DNA from: Stutzerimonas kunmingensis
GTDB taxonomy: Bacteria; Pseudomonadota; Gammaproteobacteria; Pseudomonadales; Pseudomonadaceae
Length of the DNA stretch: 64,000 bases
NCBI RefSeq assembly: GCF_021432085.1
Contig: NZ_CP090366.1
Coordinates: forward strand, 4,588,001 to 4,652,000
Direction: 5' to 3'
A program made the position numbers and the translations under genes. Positions 44,833 to 56,643 of this stretch are shown here, piece after piece; the first letter of the stretch is position 1, and each line of letters opens with the position of its first letter. The notes under the pieces are model-generated. The model was given only the letters and a program-made list of their open reading frames with translations. It ran no database searches and was not told where the DNA came from.

Positions 44833-45725
44833 AGCTTGCCCTCCAGCTCTTTCGCCTGGTTCCGGTTGAACAGGATGATCGGCACCAGCAGGATCGCCAG
44901 CATCACCACCGCCAGTGCCGAGGCCACCGGCCAGTCACGGTTGTTGAAGAATTCCTGCCAGAGCACCTTGCCGATCATCAGCGTCTCCGGACCGCCGAGC
45001 AGCTCTGGGATGACGAACTCGCCGACCACCGGAATGAACACCAGCATGCAGCCGGCGATGATGCCGTTCTTCGACAGCGGCACGGTGATCTTCCAGAAGC
45101 TGGAGAGGTTGCGCGCGCCGAGGTCGGACGCAGCCTCGAGCAGGCTCGGGTCGTGCTTCACCAGGTTGGCGTAGAGCGGCAGGATCATGAACGGCAGGTA
45201 GGAGTAGACCACGCCGATGTATACCGCAGCGTCGGTATTGAGTATCTGCAACGGCGCGTCGATCAGGCCGAGGCCCTGCAACAGTCCGTTGAGGATGCCG
45301 TTGCTGCTGAGGATGCCCATCCAGGCGTAGACGCGAATCAGGATGGCGGTCCAGGTCGGCATCATGATCAGCAGCAGCAGAACCGTCTGCAGATCCTTGC
45401 GCGCACGGGCAATGGCGTAGGCCATCGGATAGCCGATCAGCAGGCAGAGCAGCGTGCTGAAGAAGGCAATCTTCAGCGAGCCCAGATAGGCCGCCAGATA
45501 CAGTTCGTCTTCGCTGAGGAAGATGTAGTTGCCCAGGTTGATCAGTACCTGCAGCTGCTGATCGGCGTAGGCGAAGATGTCGGTGTACGGCGGAATGGCC
45601 ACATCCGCTTCGGCAAAGCTGATCTTCAGGACGATGGCGAAGGGCAGCAGAAAGAACAGCATCAGCCACAGGAAGGGCACGCTGATGACCAGTCGGCGCC
45701 CGGTATTCAGGGGCGAGCGCTTCAT
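44829..45725 (-). CDS. spuG: Polyamine ABC transporter permease SpuG (PotH-like)
   Basis: A 298-residue permease with six helices. LEAASDLGARNLSSFWKITVPLSKNG is the EAA loop; FLLPFAIVLKISFAEADVAIPPYTDIF is typical of PotH. It overlaps both neighbours by four bases, in line with strict subunit stoichiometry with SpuF and SpuH. Confidence 0.95.
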   Translation of the reverse strand: MKRSPLNTGRRLVISVPFLWLMLFFLLPFAIVLKISFAEADVAIPPYTDIFAYADQQLQVLINLGNYIFLSEDELYLAAYLGSLKIAFFSTLLCLLIGYPMAYAIARARKDLQTVLLLLIMMPTWTAILIRVYAWMGILSSNGILNGLLQGLGLIDAPLQILNTDAAVYIGVVYSYLPFMILPLYANLVKHDPSLLEAASDLGARNLSSFWKITVPLSKNGIIAGCMLVFIPVVGEFVIPELLGGPETLMIGKVLWQEFFNNRDWPVASALAVVMLAILLVPIILFNRNQAKELEGKL

Positions 45726-46873
45726 GCCTGCAACACCACGCCGCTGTCATCCCACCAGTACACGTACACCTCTTCCTCCCAGGTCGGCAGCTTCACGTGA
45801 CGTTCGGCGTTGGCCATGAAGGCCTGCAGCACACCGCCGGACGGCAGCTTGATGTAGTACACCGAGTGGCCGCCAAGATAGGCGATGTCGTGCACGACGC
45901 CTTTGGCCCAGTTGTAGCCGGGGCGCTCCAGTTCCGGAAGTTCGGTGCCGATCAGCAGCTTTTCGGGGCGGATCGCGTAGGTGATCTGTTTATCCTGCGC
46001 GCGGGTACTGATGCCGTGGCCGACGTAGATCGGGTTCTCAAGGCCTGGGCTGGCGATGACGGCGTGGTCGCCCATGTCCTCGATCAGCTCGCCGTCGAAC
46101 AGGTTGACGTTGCCGATGAATTCGCAGACCAGACGGCTCGCCGGCGTCTCGTAGATATCCATCGGGCTGCTGACCTGGGCGATCCAGCCCAGATGCATGA
46201 TGGCGATGCGCTCGGCCATGGTCATGGCCTCTTCCTGGTCGTGGGTGACCATCACGCAGGTCACGCCAACGCGCTCGATGATCTGCACCAGTTCCAGCTG
46301 CATCTGCGAGCGCAGCTTCTTGTCCAGCGCGCCCATGGGTTCGTCGAGCAGCAGCAGCTTCGGCCGCTTGGCCAGCGAGCGCGCCAGGGCGACGCGCTGG
46401 CGCTGGCCACCGGACAGCTGATGCGGCTTGCGCTTGGCGTACTGGGTCATCTGCACCAGACCGAGCATTTCCTTCACCCGCGCCTCGACTTCCTCTTTCG
46501 GCAGGCCATCCTGCTTGAGGCCGAAGGCGATGTTCTGCTCCACCGTCATGTGCGGGAACAGCGCGTAGGACTGGAACATCATGTTGATCGGCCGCTCGTA
46601 GGGCGGCATGTCGGTGATGTCCTGTCCATCGAGGAAGATGCGCCCCTCGGTGGGCCGCTCGAAGCCGGCGAGCATGCGCAGCAGGGTCGACTTGCCCGAA
46701 CCCGAGCCACCGAGCAGCGCGAAGATTTCGCCCTGATGGATGCTCAGCGAGACATCATCGACCGCCACCGTTTCGTCGAATTTCTTGGTGACGCGGTCGA
46801 TCTTCAGCAGCACCTGCTTGTTCTTGCTTTCGCCACTGAGGGCTTTCTTGTAGGCGCTGGAGGCAACGGCCAT
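45722..46873 (-). CDS. spuF: Polyamine ABC transporter ATPase SpuF (PotG-like)
   Basis: A 383-residue ATPase. Walker A is GGSGSGKSTLLR, the signature LSGGQRQRVALAR and Walker B LLLLDEPMGALD; MVTHDQEEAMTMAERIAIM follows. The C-terminal ~130 residues form the TOBE-type regulatory domain (YAIRPEKLLIG, GHSVYYIKLPSGGVLQAF). It energises SpuGH for polyamine import. A 151-bp gap with a hairpin separates it from spuE upstream. Confidence 0.96.
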   Translation of the reverse strand: MAVASSAYKKALSGESKNKQVLLKIDRVTKKFDETVAVDDVSLSIHQGEIFALLGGSGSGKSTLLRMLAGFERPTEGRIFLDGQDITDMPPYERPINMMFQSYALFPHMTVEQNIAFGLKQDGLPKEEVEARVKEMLGLVQMTQYAKRKPHQLSGGQRQRVALARSLAKRPKLLLLDEPMGALDKKLRSQMQLELVQIIERVGVTCVMVTHDQEEAMTMAERIAIMHLGWIAQVSSPMDIYETPASRLVCEFIGNVNLFDGELIEDMGDHAVIASPGLENPIYVGHGISTRAQDKQITYAIRPEKLLIGTELPELERPGYNWAKGVVHDIAYLGGHSVYYIKLPSGGVLQAFMANAERHVKLPTWEEEVYVYWWDDSGVVLQA

Positions 46874-46891
46874 GCGCGAACTCCCGAAATG

Positions 46892-46918
46892 AAAAAGATT
46901 GGCCGGCCTGCGCCGGGC
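46892..46918 (-). terminator. Possible attenuator hairpin between spuE and spuF
   Basis: On the minus strand, CCGGC-GCAG-GCCGG is followed a few bases later by CTTTTTC. The five-base stem is short, so this is weak. Partial termination here would give more binding protein than transporter, as with the hairpin after dctP. Confidence 0.35.
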
Positions 46919-47024
46919 ATTTAATGGTCGTTACAGAGAGCGCGTCGCCTGACATGCTCCCGATCGGCCGGTTCCGATTCGTCACCGGCAATGCCGCAGA
47001 CGAATCGGGAACAGGCCATTGAGT

Positions 47025-48188
<1,164 letters not shown>

Positions 48189-48317
48189 TCAACAGATTTG
48201 ATGCAAATGTCGGTGCATCACAAAAGACAGGGAACGTGGCTACGCGACGAGCTGCGCTCAACCGGGCTCCGGTGCCGGTACGCATGCTCCATGCGGCCCG
48301 GCAACGGATCGGTCGTA

Positions 48318-49550
<1,233 letters not shown>

Positions 49551-49632
49551 TCAGGACCCTCTTTTCAACAAGCCGAACGCACAGCGGTGCAAACGACAAC
49601 CTTAGCTCAGCTGGCGCGGGCCGCCGCACGGC

Positions 49633-50991
49633 TCAACCCAGCGCATCCTTGGCCGTGGCGTCGAGGCACAACCGCACCTTGCCAACCAGCTCGTCGATCT
49701 GCTCTTCGCTGATCACCAGCGGCGGCGAGATGATCATGGTGTCGCCAACCGCACGCATCACCAGGCCGTTGCGGAAGCAGTGCTCGCGACAGAGCATGCC
49801 CACACCGGGATCGGCAAAGCGTTCGCGGGTCTTCTTGTTCTTCACTAACTCGAGCGCGCCGAGCAGGCCGACGCCACGCGCCTCGCCTACCAGCGGATGC
49901 TCGAGCAGTTCCTGCCAACGGGACTGCAAATAGGGTGCCGTCTTCGTCTTCACCCGCTCGACGATCTTCTCCTCGCGCAGGATGCGGATGTTCTCCAGCG
50001 CCACCGCGGCGGCCACGGGGTGCCCCGAGTAGGTGAAGCCGTGGTAGAACTCGCCGCCCTCGTTGAGCGTGTGCACCACTTCGTCGCGCACCACCACGCC
50101 GCCCATGGGGATGTAGCCTGAGGTCAGGCCCTTGGCGATCGGCATCAAGTCCGGCTCGAGGCCGTAGTAGTCGCTGCCGAACCACTCACCGGTACGGCCG
50201 AAGCCGCAGATGACCTCGTCGGCGATGAAGAGGATGTCGTAGCGCGCGAGGATTTCCTTGACCTGCGGCCAGTAGCTCTCGGGCGGGATGATCACGCCGC
50301 CGGCGCCCTGGATCGGTTCGGCGATGAAGGCGGCGACCTTGTCCTCGCCGACCTCGAGGATCTTCTGCTCCAGCTGGTCGGCGATGCGCACGCCGAACTC
50401 TTCCGGGCTCATGTCGCCGCCCTCGCCGAACCAGTAGGGCTGGTCGATATGCTCGATGCCCGGGATCGGACCGTCACCCTGCTCGTGCATGGCCTTCATC
50501 CCACCAAGGCTGGCGCCGGCGATGGTCGAGCCGTGATAGCCGTTCCAGCGGCCGATGACCACCTTCTTCGCCGGCTGGCCCTTGATCGCCCAGTAATGGC
50601 GCACCATGCGCAGCACGGTGTCGTTGGCCTCCGAGCCGGAGCCGGTGAAGAACACGTGGTTCATCCCGGCCGGCGCGATGTCGGCAATCGCCTTGGCCAG
50701 CGCTACCGCCGGCGGGTGGGCGGTCTGGAAGAACAGGTTGTAGTACGGCAGCTCGCGCATCTGCCTGGTCGCGGCCTCGACCAGCTCCTCGCGGCCATAG
50801 CCCAGGTTGACGCACCAGAGCCCGGCCATGGCGTCGAGGATCTTGTGGCCTTCGCTGTCCCACAGATAGACGCCTGACGCCTTGGTGATGATGCGCGTGC
50901 CTTTGGCGTTCAGCGCCTTGTAATCGGTGAACGGCGGCAGATGATGGTCGCGGCTCAGCGCTTGCCAGTGCAGGGTTTGCGAATCGCTCAT
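49633..50991 (-). CDS. spuC: Polyamine:pyruvate aminotransferase SpuC
   Basis: A 452-residue class III PLP aminotransferase transferring the amino group of putrescine or other polyamines to pyruvate. The PLP lysine is in [17 protein letters not shown] (about residue 285); [18 protein letters not shown] holds the cofactor aspartate, and [20 protein letters not shown] the phosphate-binding region. It lies within the spu operon downstream of spuB. Confidence 0.95.
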   Translation of the reverse strand: MSDSQTLHWQALSRDHHLPPFTDYKALNAKGTRIITKASGVYLWDSEGHKILDAMAGLWCVNLGYGREELVEAATRQMRELPYYNLFFQTAHPPAVALAKAIADIAPAGMNHVFFTGSGSEANDTVLRMVRHYWAIKGQPAKKVVIGRWNGYHGSTIAGASLGGMKAMHEQGDGPIPGIEHIDQPYWFGEGGDMSPEEFGVRIADQLEQKILEVGEDKVAAFIAEPIQGAGGVIIPPESYWPQVKEILARYDILFIADEVICGFGRTGEWFGSDYYGLEPDLMPIAKGLTSGYIPMGGVVVRDEVVHTLNEGGEFYHGFTYSGHPVAAAVALENIRILREEKIVERVKTKTAPYLQSRWQELLEHPLVGEARGVGLLGALELVKNKKTRERFADPGVGMLCREHCFRNGLVMRAVGDTMIISPPLVISEEQIDELVGKVRLCLDATAKDALG

Positions 50992-51077
50992 CAGTCACCT
51001 CTCAATAAAAATTCGTGCATGTTCGGTGGACGAGAAAAGCGTCATCCACCCTACGACCGGCTCCGGCGGAAGCGGCC

Positions 51078-52436
51078 CTACACCGACAGCATCAGGAATT
51101 CCCGCTCCCATGAGCTGATCACGCGGTGGTAGTTCTCCTGCTCGGCGCGTTTAACCGCGACGTAGCCGGTGATGAATTTCGGGCTCAGGTATTTCTCCAG
51201 CTCACGACAGGTTTCCATCCGCTCCAGCGCTGCTTCCAGGGTCAGCGGCAGGCGCAGGTTGCGCCGTTCATAGCCACGGCCCTTGACCGGCTGGCTCGGT
51301 GGCAGCTGCTCGACCATACCGATATAGCCGCACAGCAGGCTCGCGGCGATGGCCAGGTAGGGGTTGGCATCGGCGCCCGCGAGGCGGTTCTCGACGCGGC
51401 GGTTCTGCGGATCGGAGTCCGGCACGCGCAGGCCCACGGTGCGGTTCTCCTCACCCCACTCGACGTTCACCGGCGCCGAGGTGTCGGGCAGGAAGCGGCG
51501 GAACGAATTGACGTTCGGCGCGAACATCGGCAGCAGCTCGGGGATGTACTTCTGCAGGCCGCCGACGTGGTGCAGGAACAGCTGGCTCATGGAGCCGTCT
51601 TCACTGGAGAAGATGTTGCGCCCGGTCTTGAGGTCGATAACGCTCTGGTGCAGGTGCATCGCGCTGCCTGGCTCGCCGGTCATCGGCTTGGCCATGAAGG
51701 TGGCGGCAACGTTGTGCTTGAGCGCCGCCTCGCGCATGGTGCGCTTGAACACCAGGATCTGGTCGGCCAGGTGCAGTGCTTCGCCGTGACGGAAGTTGAT
51801 CTCCATCTGCGCGGTGCCTTCCTCGTGGATCAGGGTGTCCAGATCCAGGCCCTGCGCTTCGCACCAGTCGTACATGTCCTCGAACAGCGGATCGAACTCG
51901 TTGGCGGCGTCGATGGAGAACGACTGGCGGCCGGTTTCCTGGCGGCCTGAGCGGCCGATCGGCGGCTGGAACGGCAGGTCCGGGTCTTCGCACCGCTTGG
52001 TCAGGTAGAACTCCATCTCCGGCGCGACGATGGGCTGCCAACCGCGGTCGGCGTACATCTTCAACACGCGCTTCAAGATGTTGCGCGGCGACAGTTCGAT
52101 GGGATTGCCCATCTTATCGTAGGTGTCGTGGATCACCTGGGCGGTGGGCTCGATGGCCCAGGGCACGAGAAATACGGCGTTCGGGTCAGGGCGGCAGAAC
52201 ATGTCGATGTCGGCTGGATCGAGCAGCTCGTAGTAGATATCGTCCTCGACGTAATCGCCGGTCACGGTCTGCAGCAACACGCTTTCCGGCAGCCGCATGC
52301 CTTTCTCACCGAGGAACTTGTTGGTTGGTGAAATCTTGCCGCGGGCGATCCCGGTCAGGTCGCTGATCAGGCATTCCACTTCGGTGATCTTGTGTTCTTT
52401 CAGCCAGCCGGTGAGCTGGTCGAGTTGGATACTCAT
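51078..52436 (-). CDS. spuB: Gamma-glutamylpolyamine synthetase SpuB (glutamine-synthetase family)
   Basis: A 452-residue glutamine synthetase-fold enzyme, in the PuuA/GlnA-like branch that couples glutamate to polyamines using ATP. Active-site blocks are PEMEFYLTKR, GTAQMEINF, MHLHQSV, NSFRRFLPDTSAPVNVEWGEENRTVGLRVP and NRLAGADANPYL. The length is slightly below that of true GlnA and there is no adenylylation loop tyrosine context. It is one of two such enzymes here; spuI is divergently transcribed on the far side of spuA. Confidence 0.93.
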   Translation of the reverse strand: MSIQLDQLTGWLKEHKITEVECLISDLTGIARGKISPTNKFLGEKGMRLPESVLLQTVTGDYVEDDIYYELLDPADIDMFCRPDPNAVFLVPWAIEPTAQVIHDTYDKMGNPIELSPRNILKRVLKMYADRGWQPIVAPEMEFYLTKRCEDPDLPFQPPIGRSGRQETGRQSFSIDAANEFDPLFEDMYDWCEAQGLDLDTLIHEEGTAQMEINFRHGEALHLADQILVFKRTMREAALKHNVAATFMAKPMTGEPGSAMHLHQSVIDLKTGRNIFSSEDGSMSQLFLHHVGGLQKYIPELLPMFAPNVNSFRRFLPDTSAPVNVEWGEENRTVGLRVPDSDPQNRRVENRLAGADANPYLAIAASLLCGYIGMVEQLPPSQPVKGRGYERRNLRLPLTLEAALERMETCRELEKYLSPKFITGYVAVKRAEQENYHRVISSWEREFLMLSV

Positions 52437-52478
52437 GTTGACCTCGGGGTTGCTGGGGAGGGCCGCCTGGGTCGGCCG

Positions 52479-53225
52479 TCAGCGTTGTCGGGCGCGCGCC
52501 TCGCAGGCTTCGGCGAAGCCGCGAAACAGCGTCAGATAATGCGGATGCTCGTGAACCTTCCACTCCGGGTGCCACTGCACGCCGAGGGCGAAGCTGCGCG
52601 CCTGCTCGACGGAGAACGCCTCGATCAGTCCGTCCGGCGCCAGCGCCTCGATGCGCAGACCGGCTCCAAGCCGCTCGACGCCCTGGCCATGCACCGAGTT
52701 AACCTGGATCTGCGCCGGCAGGCCCAGCTGCTCGAGTAGCCCGCCCGGCTGCACGTGCAGCGGATGGCTGAGTCCGTACTGCACCTCCAATGGATCGTCC
52801 GGACGTTCGCGGTGGTCCTGATACGGGCCGGCTTCGTGAACCTTCTGGTGCAGGCTGCCGCCAAAGGCCACGTTCATTTCCTGAAACCCACGGCAGATGC
52901 CGAACACCGGGATGCCCGCCTCGACAGCCGCGCGAATCAGCGGCAGGGTGAGACGGTCGCGCAGCGGATCGTGATGGGTGCCCGTCTCGCTCGCCGGGCC
53001 GCCATAGTGGTGTGGCTCGACGTTCGAAGGCGAGCCGGTGAACAGCAGGCCATCGAAGGTCTCCAGCAGGGCCGCCGGGTCGATCAGCTCATCCAGCGCC
53101 GGAATCACCAGCGGCACACCGGCAATCGCCGCGGCACGCAGGTACTTGTCACCGGCGATGTGGAAACCGTGATGTCCGATCTGCTTGGTACAGGCCGAAA
53201 CGCCGATCAGAGGCTTGCGAGGCAT
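52479..53225 (-). CDS. spuA: Gamma-glutamyl-gamma-aminobutyrate hydrolase SpuA (PuuD-like)
   Basis: A 248-residue class I glutamine-amidotransferase-like hydrolase (peptidase C26) releasing GABA from its glutamyl conjugate. The nucleophile is the Cys in FGICRGFQEMNVAFGG; the His-Glu pair is in GVQWHPEWK. I chose the second ATG (MPRKPLIGVSACTK) because the first, nine codons earlier, has no ribosome-binding site and homologues start here. First gene of the spuABCDEFGH operon, divergent from spuI. Confidence 0.92.
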   Translation of the reverse strand: MPRKPLIGVSACTKQIGHHGFHIAGDKYLRAAAIAGVPLVIPALDELIDPAALLETFDGLLFTGSPSNVEPHHYGGPASETGTHHDPLRDRLTLPLIRAAVEAGIPVFGICRGFQEMNVAFGGSLHQKVHEAGPYQDHRERPDDPLEVQYGLSHPLHVQPGGLLEQLGLPAQIQVNSVHGQGVERLGAGLRIEALAPDGLIEAFSVEQARSFALGVQWHPEWKVHEHPHYLTLFRGFAEACEARARQR

Positions 53226-53465
53226 GGGATACTCGTTGTTCGAATGGGGCATACCGGAGAGTAGTCTTGTTCATTTTTATAGACAATAGCCCGAGCATTA
53301 GCCCGGTGCGCGATGGATTCAGCGCACCGGAGATGCCCCAAAAAAGGCCCATTGTGGGCACTCATGGGGCGCTGGCGGGCTACTATTGACAGTGAACAGG
53401 CTTTTCGATTGACTCCCAGACAAGCATCTGATGATTGAAATTTTTAACAATTAAGGTAATTCATC
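53226..53465. promoter_or_regulatory. Divergent promoter region of spuA and spuI
   Basis: A 240-bp, comparatively AT-rich gap between divergent genes. On the minus strand TATAAA (complement at 53275-53281) is a possible -10 for spuA. On the plus strand TTGACA near 53385 is a possible -35 for spuI, but no good -10 is seen at the right distance. AAGG precedes the spuI ATG. Specific operators are not recognised. Confidence 0.45.
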
Positions 53466-54839
53466 ATGGCCCCGCCGCGTGCCGTTCAGCTCAACGAAGC
53501 TAACGCATTTCTCAAGGAACATCCGGAGGTTCAGTACGTCGATCTGCTGATCACCGACATGAATGGAGTCGTGCGCGGCAAGCGCATCGAGCGCGCCAGC
53601 CTGCACAAGGTCTACGAAAAGGGCATCAACCTCCCCGCTTCGCTGTTCGCCCTCGACATCAACGGAATCACCGTTGAAAGCACCGGCCTGGGCATGGATA
53701 TCGGCGACTCCGACCGCACCTGTTTCCCGATCCCCAACACGCTGTGCAAGGAACCCTGGCAGAAGCGTCCCACTGCGCAGCTGCTGATGACCATGCACGA
53801 GCGCGACGGCGACCCCTTCTTCGCCGACCCGCGCGAGGTCTTGCGCCAGGTGGTGAGCAAGTTCGACGAGCTGGGCTTGACCATCTGTGCCGCCTTCGAG
53901 CTCGAGTTCTATCTGATCGATCAGGAGAACATCAACGGCCGGCCGCAGCCACCGCGCTCGCCGATCTCCGGCAAGCGCCCACACTCGACCCAGGTCTATC
54001 TGATCGACGATCTCGACGAGTACGTCGATTGCCTGCAGGACATTCTCGAAGGCGCCAAGGAACAGGGCATTCCGGCCGACGCCATCGTCAAGGAAAGCGC
54101 CCCGGCGCAGTTCGAGGTCAACCTGCATCACGTCGCCGATCCGATCAAGGCGTGCGATTACGCGGTGCTGCTCAAGCGCCTGATCAAGAACATCGCCTAC
54201 GACCACGAGATGGACACCACCTTCATGGCCAAGCCCTATCCGGGCCAGGCCGGCAACGGGCTGCACGTGCATATCTCGCTGCTCGACAAGAATGGCAACA
54301 ACATATTCGCCACCGAGAATCCGCTGGACAGCGAGCCGCTGCGTCACGCCATCGGCGGCCTGCAGCAGACCATGGCGGCCTCGATGGCCTTCCTCTGTCC
54401 CAACGTGAATTCCTATCGCCGTTTCGGCGCCCAGTTCTACGTGCCCAATGCGCCGTGCTGGGGCATGGACAACCGCACCGTGGCGCTGCGCGTGCCGACC
54501 GACAGCCCCGACGCCGTGCGTGTGGAACATCGGGTCGCCGGCGCCGACGCCAATCCCTACCTGTTGCTCGCCGGCATCCTCGCCGGGGTGCATCACGGCC
54601 TGACCAACAAGATCGAGCCGGACGACCCCATCGAGGGCAACTCCTACGAGCAGGTCGAGCAGAGCCTGCCGACCAACCTGCGCGACGCCCTGCGCGAGCT
54701 GGACGACAGCGAGATCATGGCGCGCTACATCAGCCCGGACTACATCGACATCTTTGTCGCCTGCAAGGAGAGCGAACTGGCCGAGTTCGAACACTCGATC
54801 TCGGATCTTGAATACAACTGGTATCTGCATACCGTCTAG
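53466..54839 (+). CDS. spuI: Gamma-glutamylpolyamine synthetase SpuI
   Basis: A 457-residue glutamine synthetase-family protein. Active-site blocks: AAFELEFYLID, APAQFEVNLHH, GLHVHISLLDKNGNN, NSYRRFGAQFYVPNAPCWGMDNRTVALRVP (split by eye into two parts) and HRVAGADANPYLLLAG. It differs clearly from SpuB, so the two probably act on different polyamines. In P. aeruginosa spuI is divergent from spuA in the same way. The C terminus EYNWYLHTV is intact. Confidence 0.93.
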   Translation: MAPPRAVQLNEANAFLKEHPEVQYVDLLITDMNGVVRGKRIERASLHKVYEKGINLPASLFALDINGITVESTGLGMDIGDSDRTCFPIPNTLCKEPWQKRPTAQLLMTMHERDGDPFFADPREVLRQVVSKFDELGLTICAAFELEFYLIDQENINGRPQPPRSPISGKRPHSTQVYLIDDLDEYVDCLQDILEGAKEQGIPADAIVKESAPAQFEVNLHHVADPIKACDYAVLLKRLIKNIAYDHEMDTTFMAKPYPGQAGNGLHVHISLLDKNGNNIFATENPLDSEPLRHAIGGLQQTMAASMAFLCPNVNSYRRFGAQFYVPNAPCWGMDNRTVALRVPTDSPDAVRVEHRVAGADANPYLLLAGILAGVHHGLTNKIEPDDPIEGNSYEQVEQSLPTNLRDALRELDDSEIMARYISPDYIDIFVACKESELAEFEHSISDLEYNWYLHTV

Positions 54840-54913
54840 CCGCAGGCCCGCGTGCAGCGGGGCGACCGCCACGGCGGTTTGCATCCGCCGCCGTGCTGGC
54901 TTCAAATAGGCCG

Positions 54914-55564
54914 ATGACCAAGCCCAGCCCCGCGACGCCCAGTCGCCGCCCGCGCGCCAGCAGCCAGGCGCGCATCCGCCAGATTCTCTCCAGCGCCCGT
55001 GAACTGCTCGCCGAGCAGGGCGCCGCGACGCTATCGGTGTACGCGGTGGCGGAGCGCGCCGGCATTCCGCCCTCCTCCGTCTACCACTTCTTCTCTGGAG
55101 TGCCGGCATTGCTCGCGGCGCTGACGGCCGATGTGCACGCGACGTTCAGGGACAGCCTCAAGCAGCCCATCGATCACCAGAGCCTGAGCAGCTGGCGCGA
55201 CCTGTCGCGACTGATCGAACAGCGCATGCTCGGGGTCTACGAACAGGACAGCGCCGCCCGCCAGCTGATCCTCGTGCAGCACGGCCTCGGCGAGGTGACG
55301 CAGACCGATCAGCGCCTGGACCTGGAACTCGGCCAGGCGATGCAGGCCGTGTTCGAGCGACATTTCGCCCTGCCGCCTCTGCCGCAGGACATCGATGTGT
55401 TCGCCATGGCCGTGGAACTCGGCGACCGCGTCTATGCTCGATCCATACAGCTGTACGGCAGCCTGACGCCACGCATGGCCGAGGAAGGCCTGCGTGTATT
55501 CGATGCCTATCTCGGCCTGTATCTGCCGCCATGCCTGCCGAAGCGGGAAACACCGAGCCGCTGA
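54914..55564 (+). CDS. aguR: TetR-family regulator, AguR-like
   Basis: A 216-residue TetR-type repressor. The helix-turn-helix is TLSVYAVAERAGIPPSSVYHFFSG (about residues 38-62), where VYHFF is the typical recognition end. The start ATG 54914 is preferred over an upstream in-frame ATG because homologous sequence begins here. It lies directly before aguB-aguA, as in P. aeruginosa, where AguR represses aguBA and responds to agmatine or N-carbamoylputrescine. Candidate operators follow in the gap before aguB. Confidence 0.85.
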   Translation: MTKPSPATPSRRPRASSQARIRQILSSARELLAEQGAATLSVYAVAERAGIPPSSVYHFFSGVPALLAALTADVHATFRDSLKQPIDHQSLSSWRDLSRLIEQRMLGVYEQDSAARQLILVQHGLGEVTQTDQRLDLELGQAMQAVFERHFALPPLPQDIDVFAMAVELGDRVYARSIQLYGSLTPRMAEEGLRVFDAYLGLYLPPCLPKRETPSR

Positions 55565-55566
55565 TC

Positions 55567-55641
55567 GATAAATATCGATAAACGGTCAGCCCTTTCTTTT
55601 CCATCGGCGTTCAGCCCCCTATCAATCCAGATAAATATCGA
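55567..55641. promoter_or_regulatory. Candidate AguR operator pair
   Basis: GATAAATATCGA occurs twice in the aguR-aguB gap, at 55567-55578 and 55630-55641, exactly 63 bp apart, which is six helical turns. The first copy lies inside a larger inverted arrangement, ATCGATAAATATCGAT. A partial third copy (TTCGATAGCC) lies nearer aguB. Binding by AguR is inferred. Confidence 0.6.
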
Positions 55642-55696
55642 ATAAATTTGCGCTTTCGATAGCCGTCGCCCTTTCAACTGCAGCCGCGAGGTTTCC

Positions 55697-56578
55697 ATGT
55701 CCCGAGTCGTTACCGTTGCCGCCACCCAGATGGCCTGTTCCTGGGATAGCCAGGCCAACATCGCCAATGCCGACAAGCTGGTGCGCGAGGCCGCCGCCAA
55801 GGGCGCGCAGATCATCCTCATTCAGGAGCTGTTCGAGACGCCCTACTTCTGCCAGAAGCCCAACGCCGAGTACCTGCAGCTGGCGACGCCGGTCGAGGAA
55901 AACCCGGCCATCCAGCATTTCCAGAAGGTCGCCGCCGAACTGCAGGTGGTGCTGCCGATCAGCTTCTTCGAGCTGGCCGGACGCGCCCGCTTCAATTCCA
56001 TCGCCATCATCGATGCCGACGGCAAGCTGCTCGGCGTCTACCGTAAAAGCCACATTCCGGATGGCCCCGGCTACCACGAGAAGTACTACTTCAACCCGGG
56101 CGACACCGGCTTCAAGGTGTGGAACACCCGCTACGCCAAGATCGGCGTGGCCATCTGCTGGGATCAGTGGTTCCCCGAAACCGCGCGCAGCATGGCGCTG
56201 ATGGGCGCCGAACTGCTGTTCTACCCGACCGCCATCGGCAGCGAGCCGCACGACCCGAACATCACCTCGCGCGACCACTGGCAGCGCGTGCAGCAGGGCC
56301 ATGCCGGGGCCAACCTAATGCCGCTGATCGCCAGCAACCGCATCGGCCGCGAAGAGCAGGACGGCTACGACATCACCTTCTACGGCTCGTCGTTCATCGC
56401 CGACCAGTTCGGGGCCAAGGTCGAGGAAATGGACGAAACCAGCGAGGGCGTGCTGGTGCACCAGTTCGATCTCGACCAGCTCGAACACATCCGCAGCGCC
56501 TGGGGCGTGTTCCGCGATCGCCGGCCGAATCTCTACGGCTCGATCCGGACCTTGGACGGCTCGCAGCCTTCAGAGTGA
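55697..56578 (+). CDS. aguB: N-carbamoylputrescine amidohydrolase AguB
   Basis: A 293-residue nitrilase-superfamily enzyme that hydrolyses N-carbamoylputrescine to putrescine, CO2 and ammonia. The catalytic triad is Glu44 in IQELFETPYF, Lys117 in YRKSHIPDGPGYHEKYYF and Cys154 in AICWDQWFPE. GAGG precedes the ATG. Next gene is aguA, giving the complete two-step agmatine deiminase pathway feeding the spu pathway. Confidence 0.96.
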   Translation: MSRVVTVAATQMACSWDSQANIANADKLVREAAAKGAQIILIQELFETPYFCQKPNAEYLQLATPVEENPAIQHFQKVAAELQVVLPISFFELAGRARFNSIAIIDADGKLLGVYRKSHIPDGPGYHEKYYFNPGDTGFKVWNTRYAKIGVAICWDQWFPETARSMALMGAELLFYPTAIGSEPHDPNITSRDHWQRVQQGHAGANLMPLIASNRIGREEQDGYDITFYGSSFIADQFGAKVEEMDETSEGVLVHQFDLDQLEHIRSAWGVFRDRRPNLYGSIRTLDGSQPSE

Positions 56579-56643
56579 GCCGCGCGCCCGCCGCTACGAA
56601 CCACGGGAAAGGCCTGTCCTTTCCCGCTTCATGAGAGATGCAG

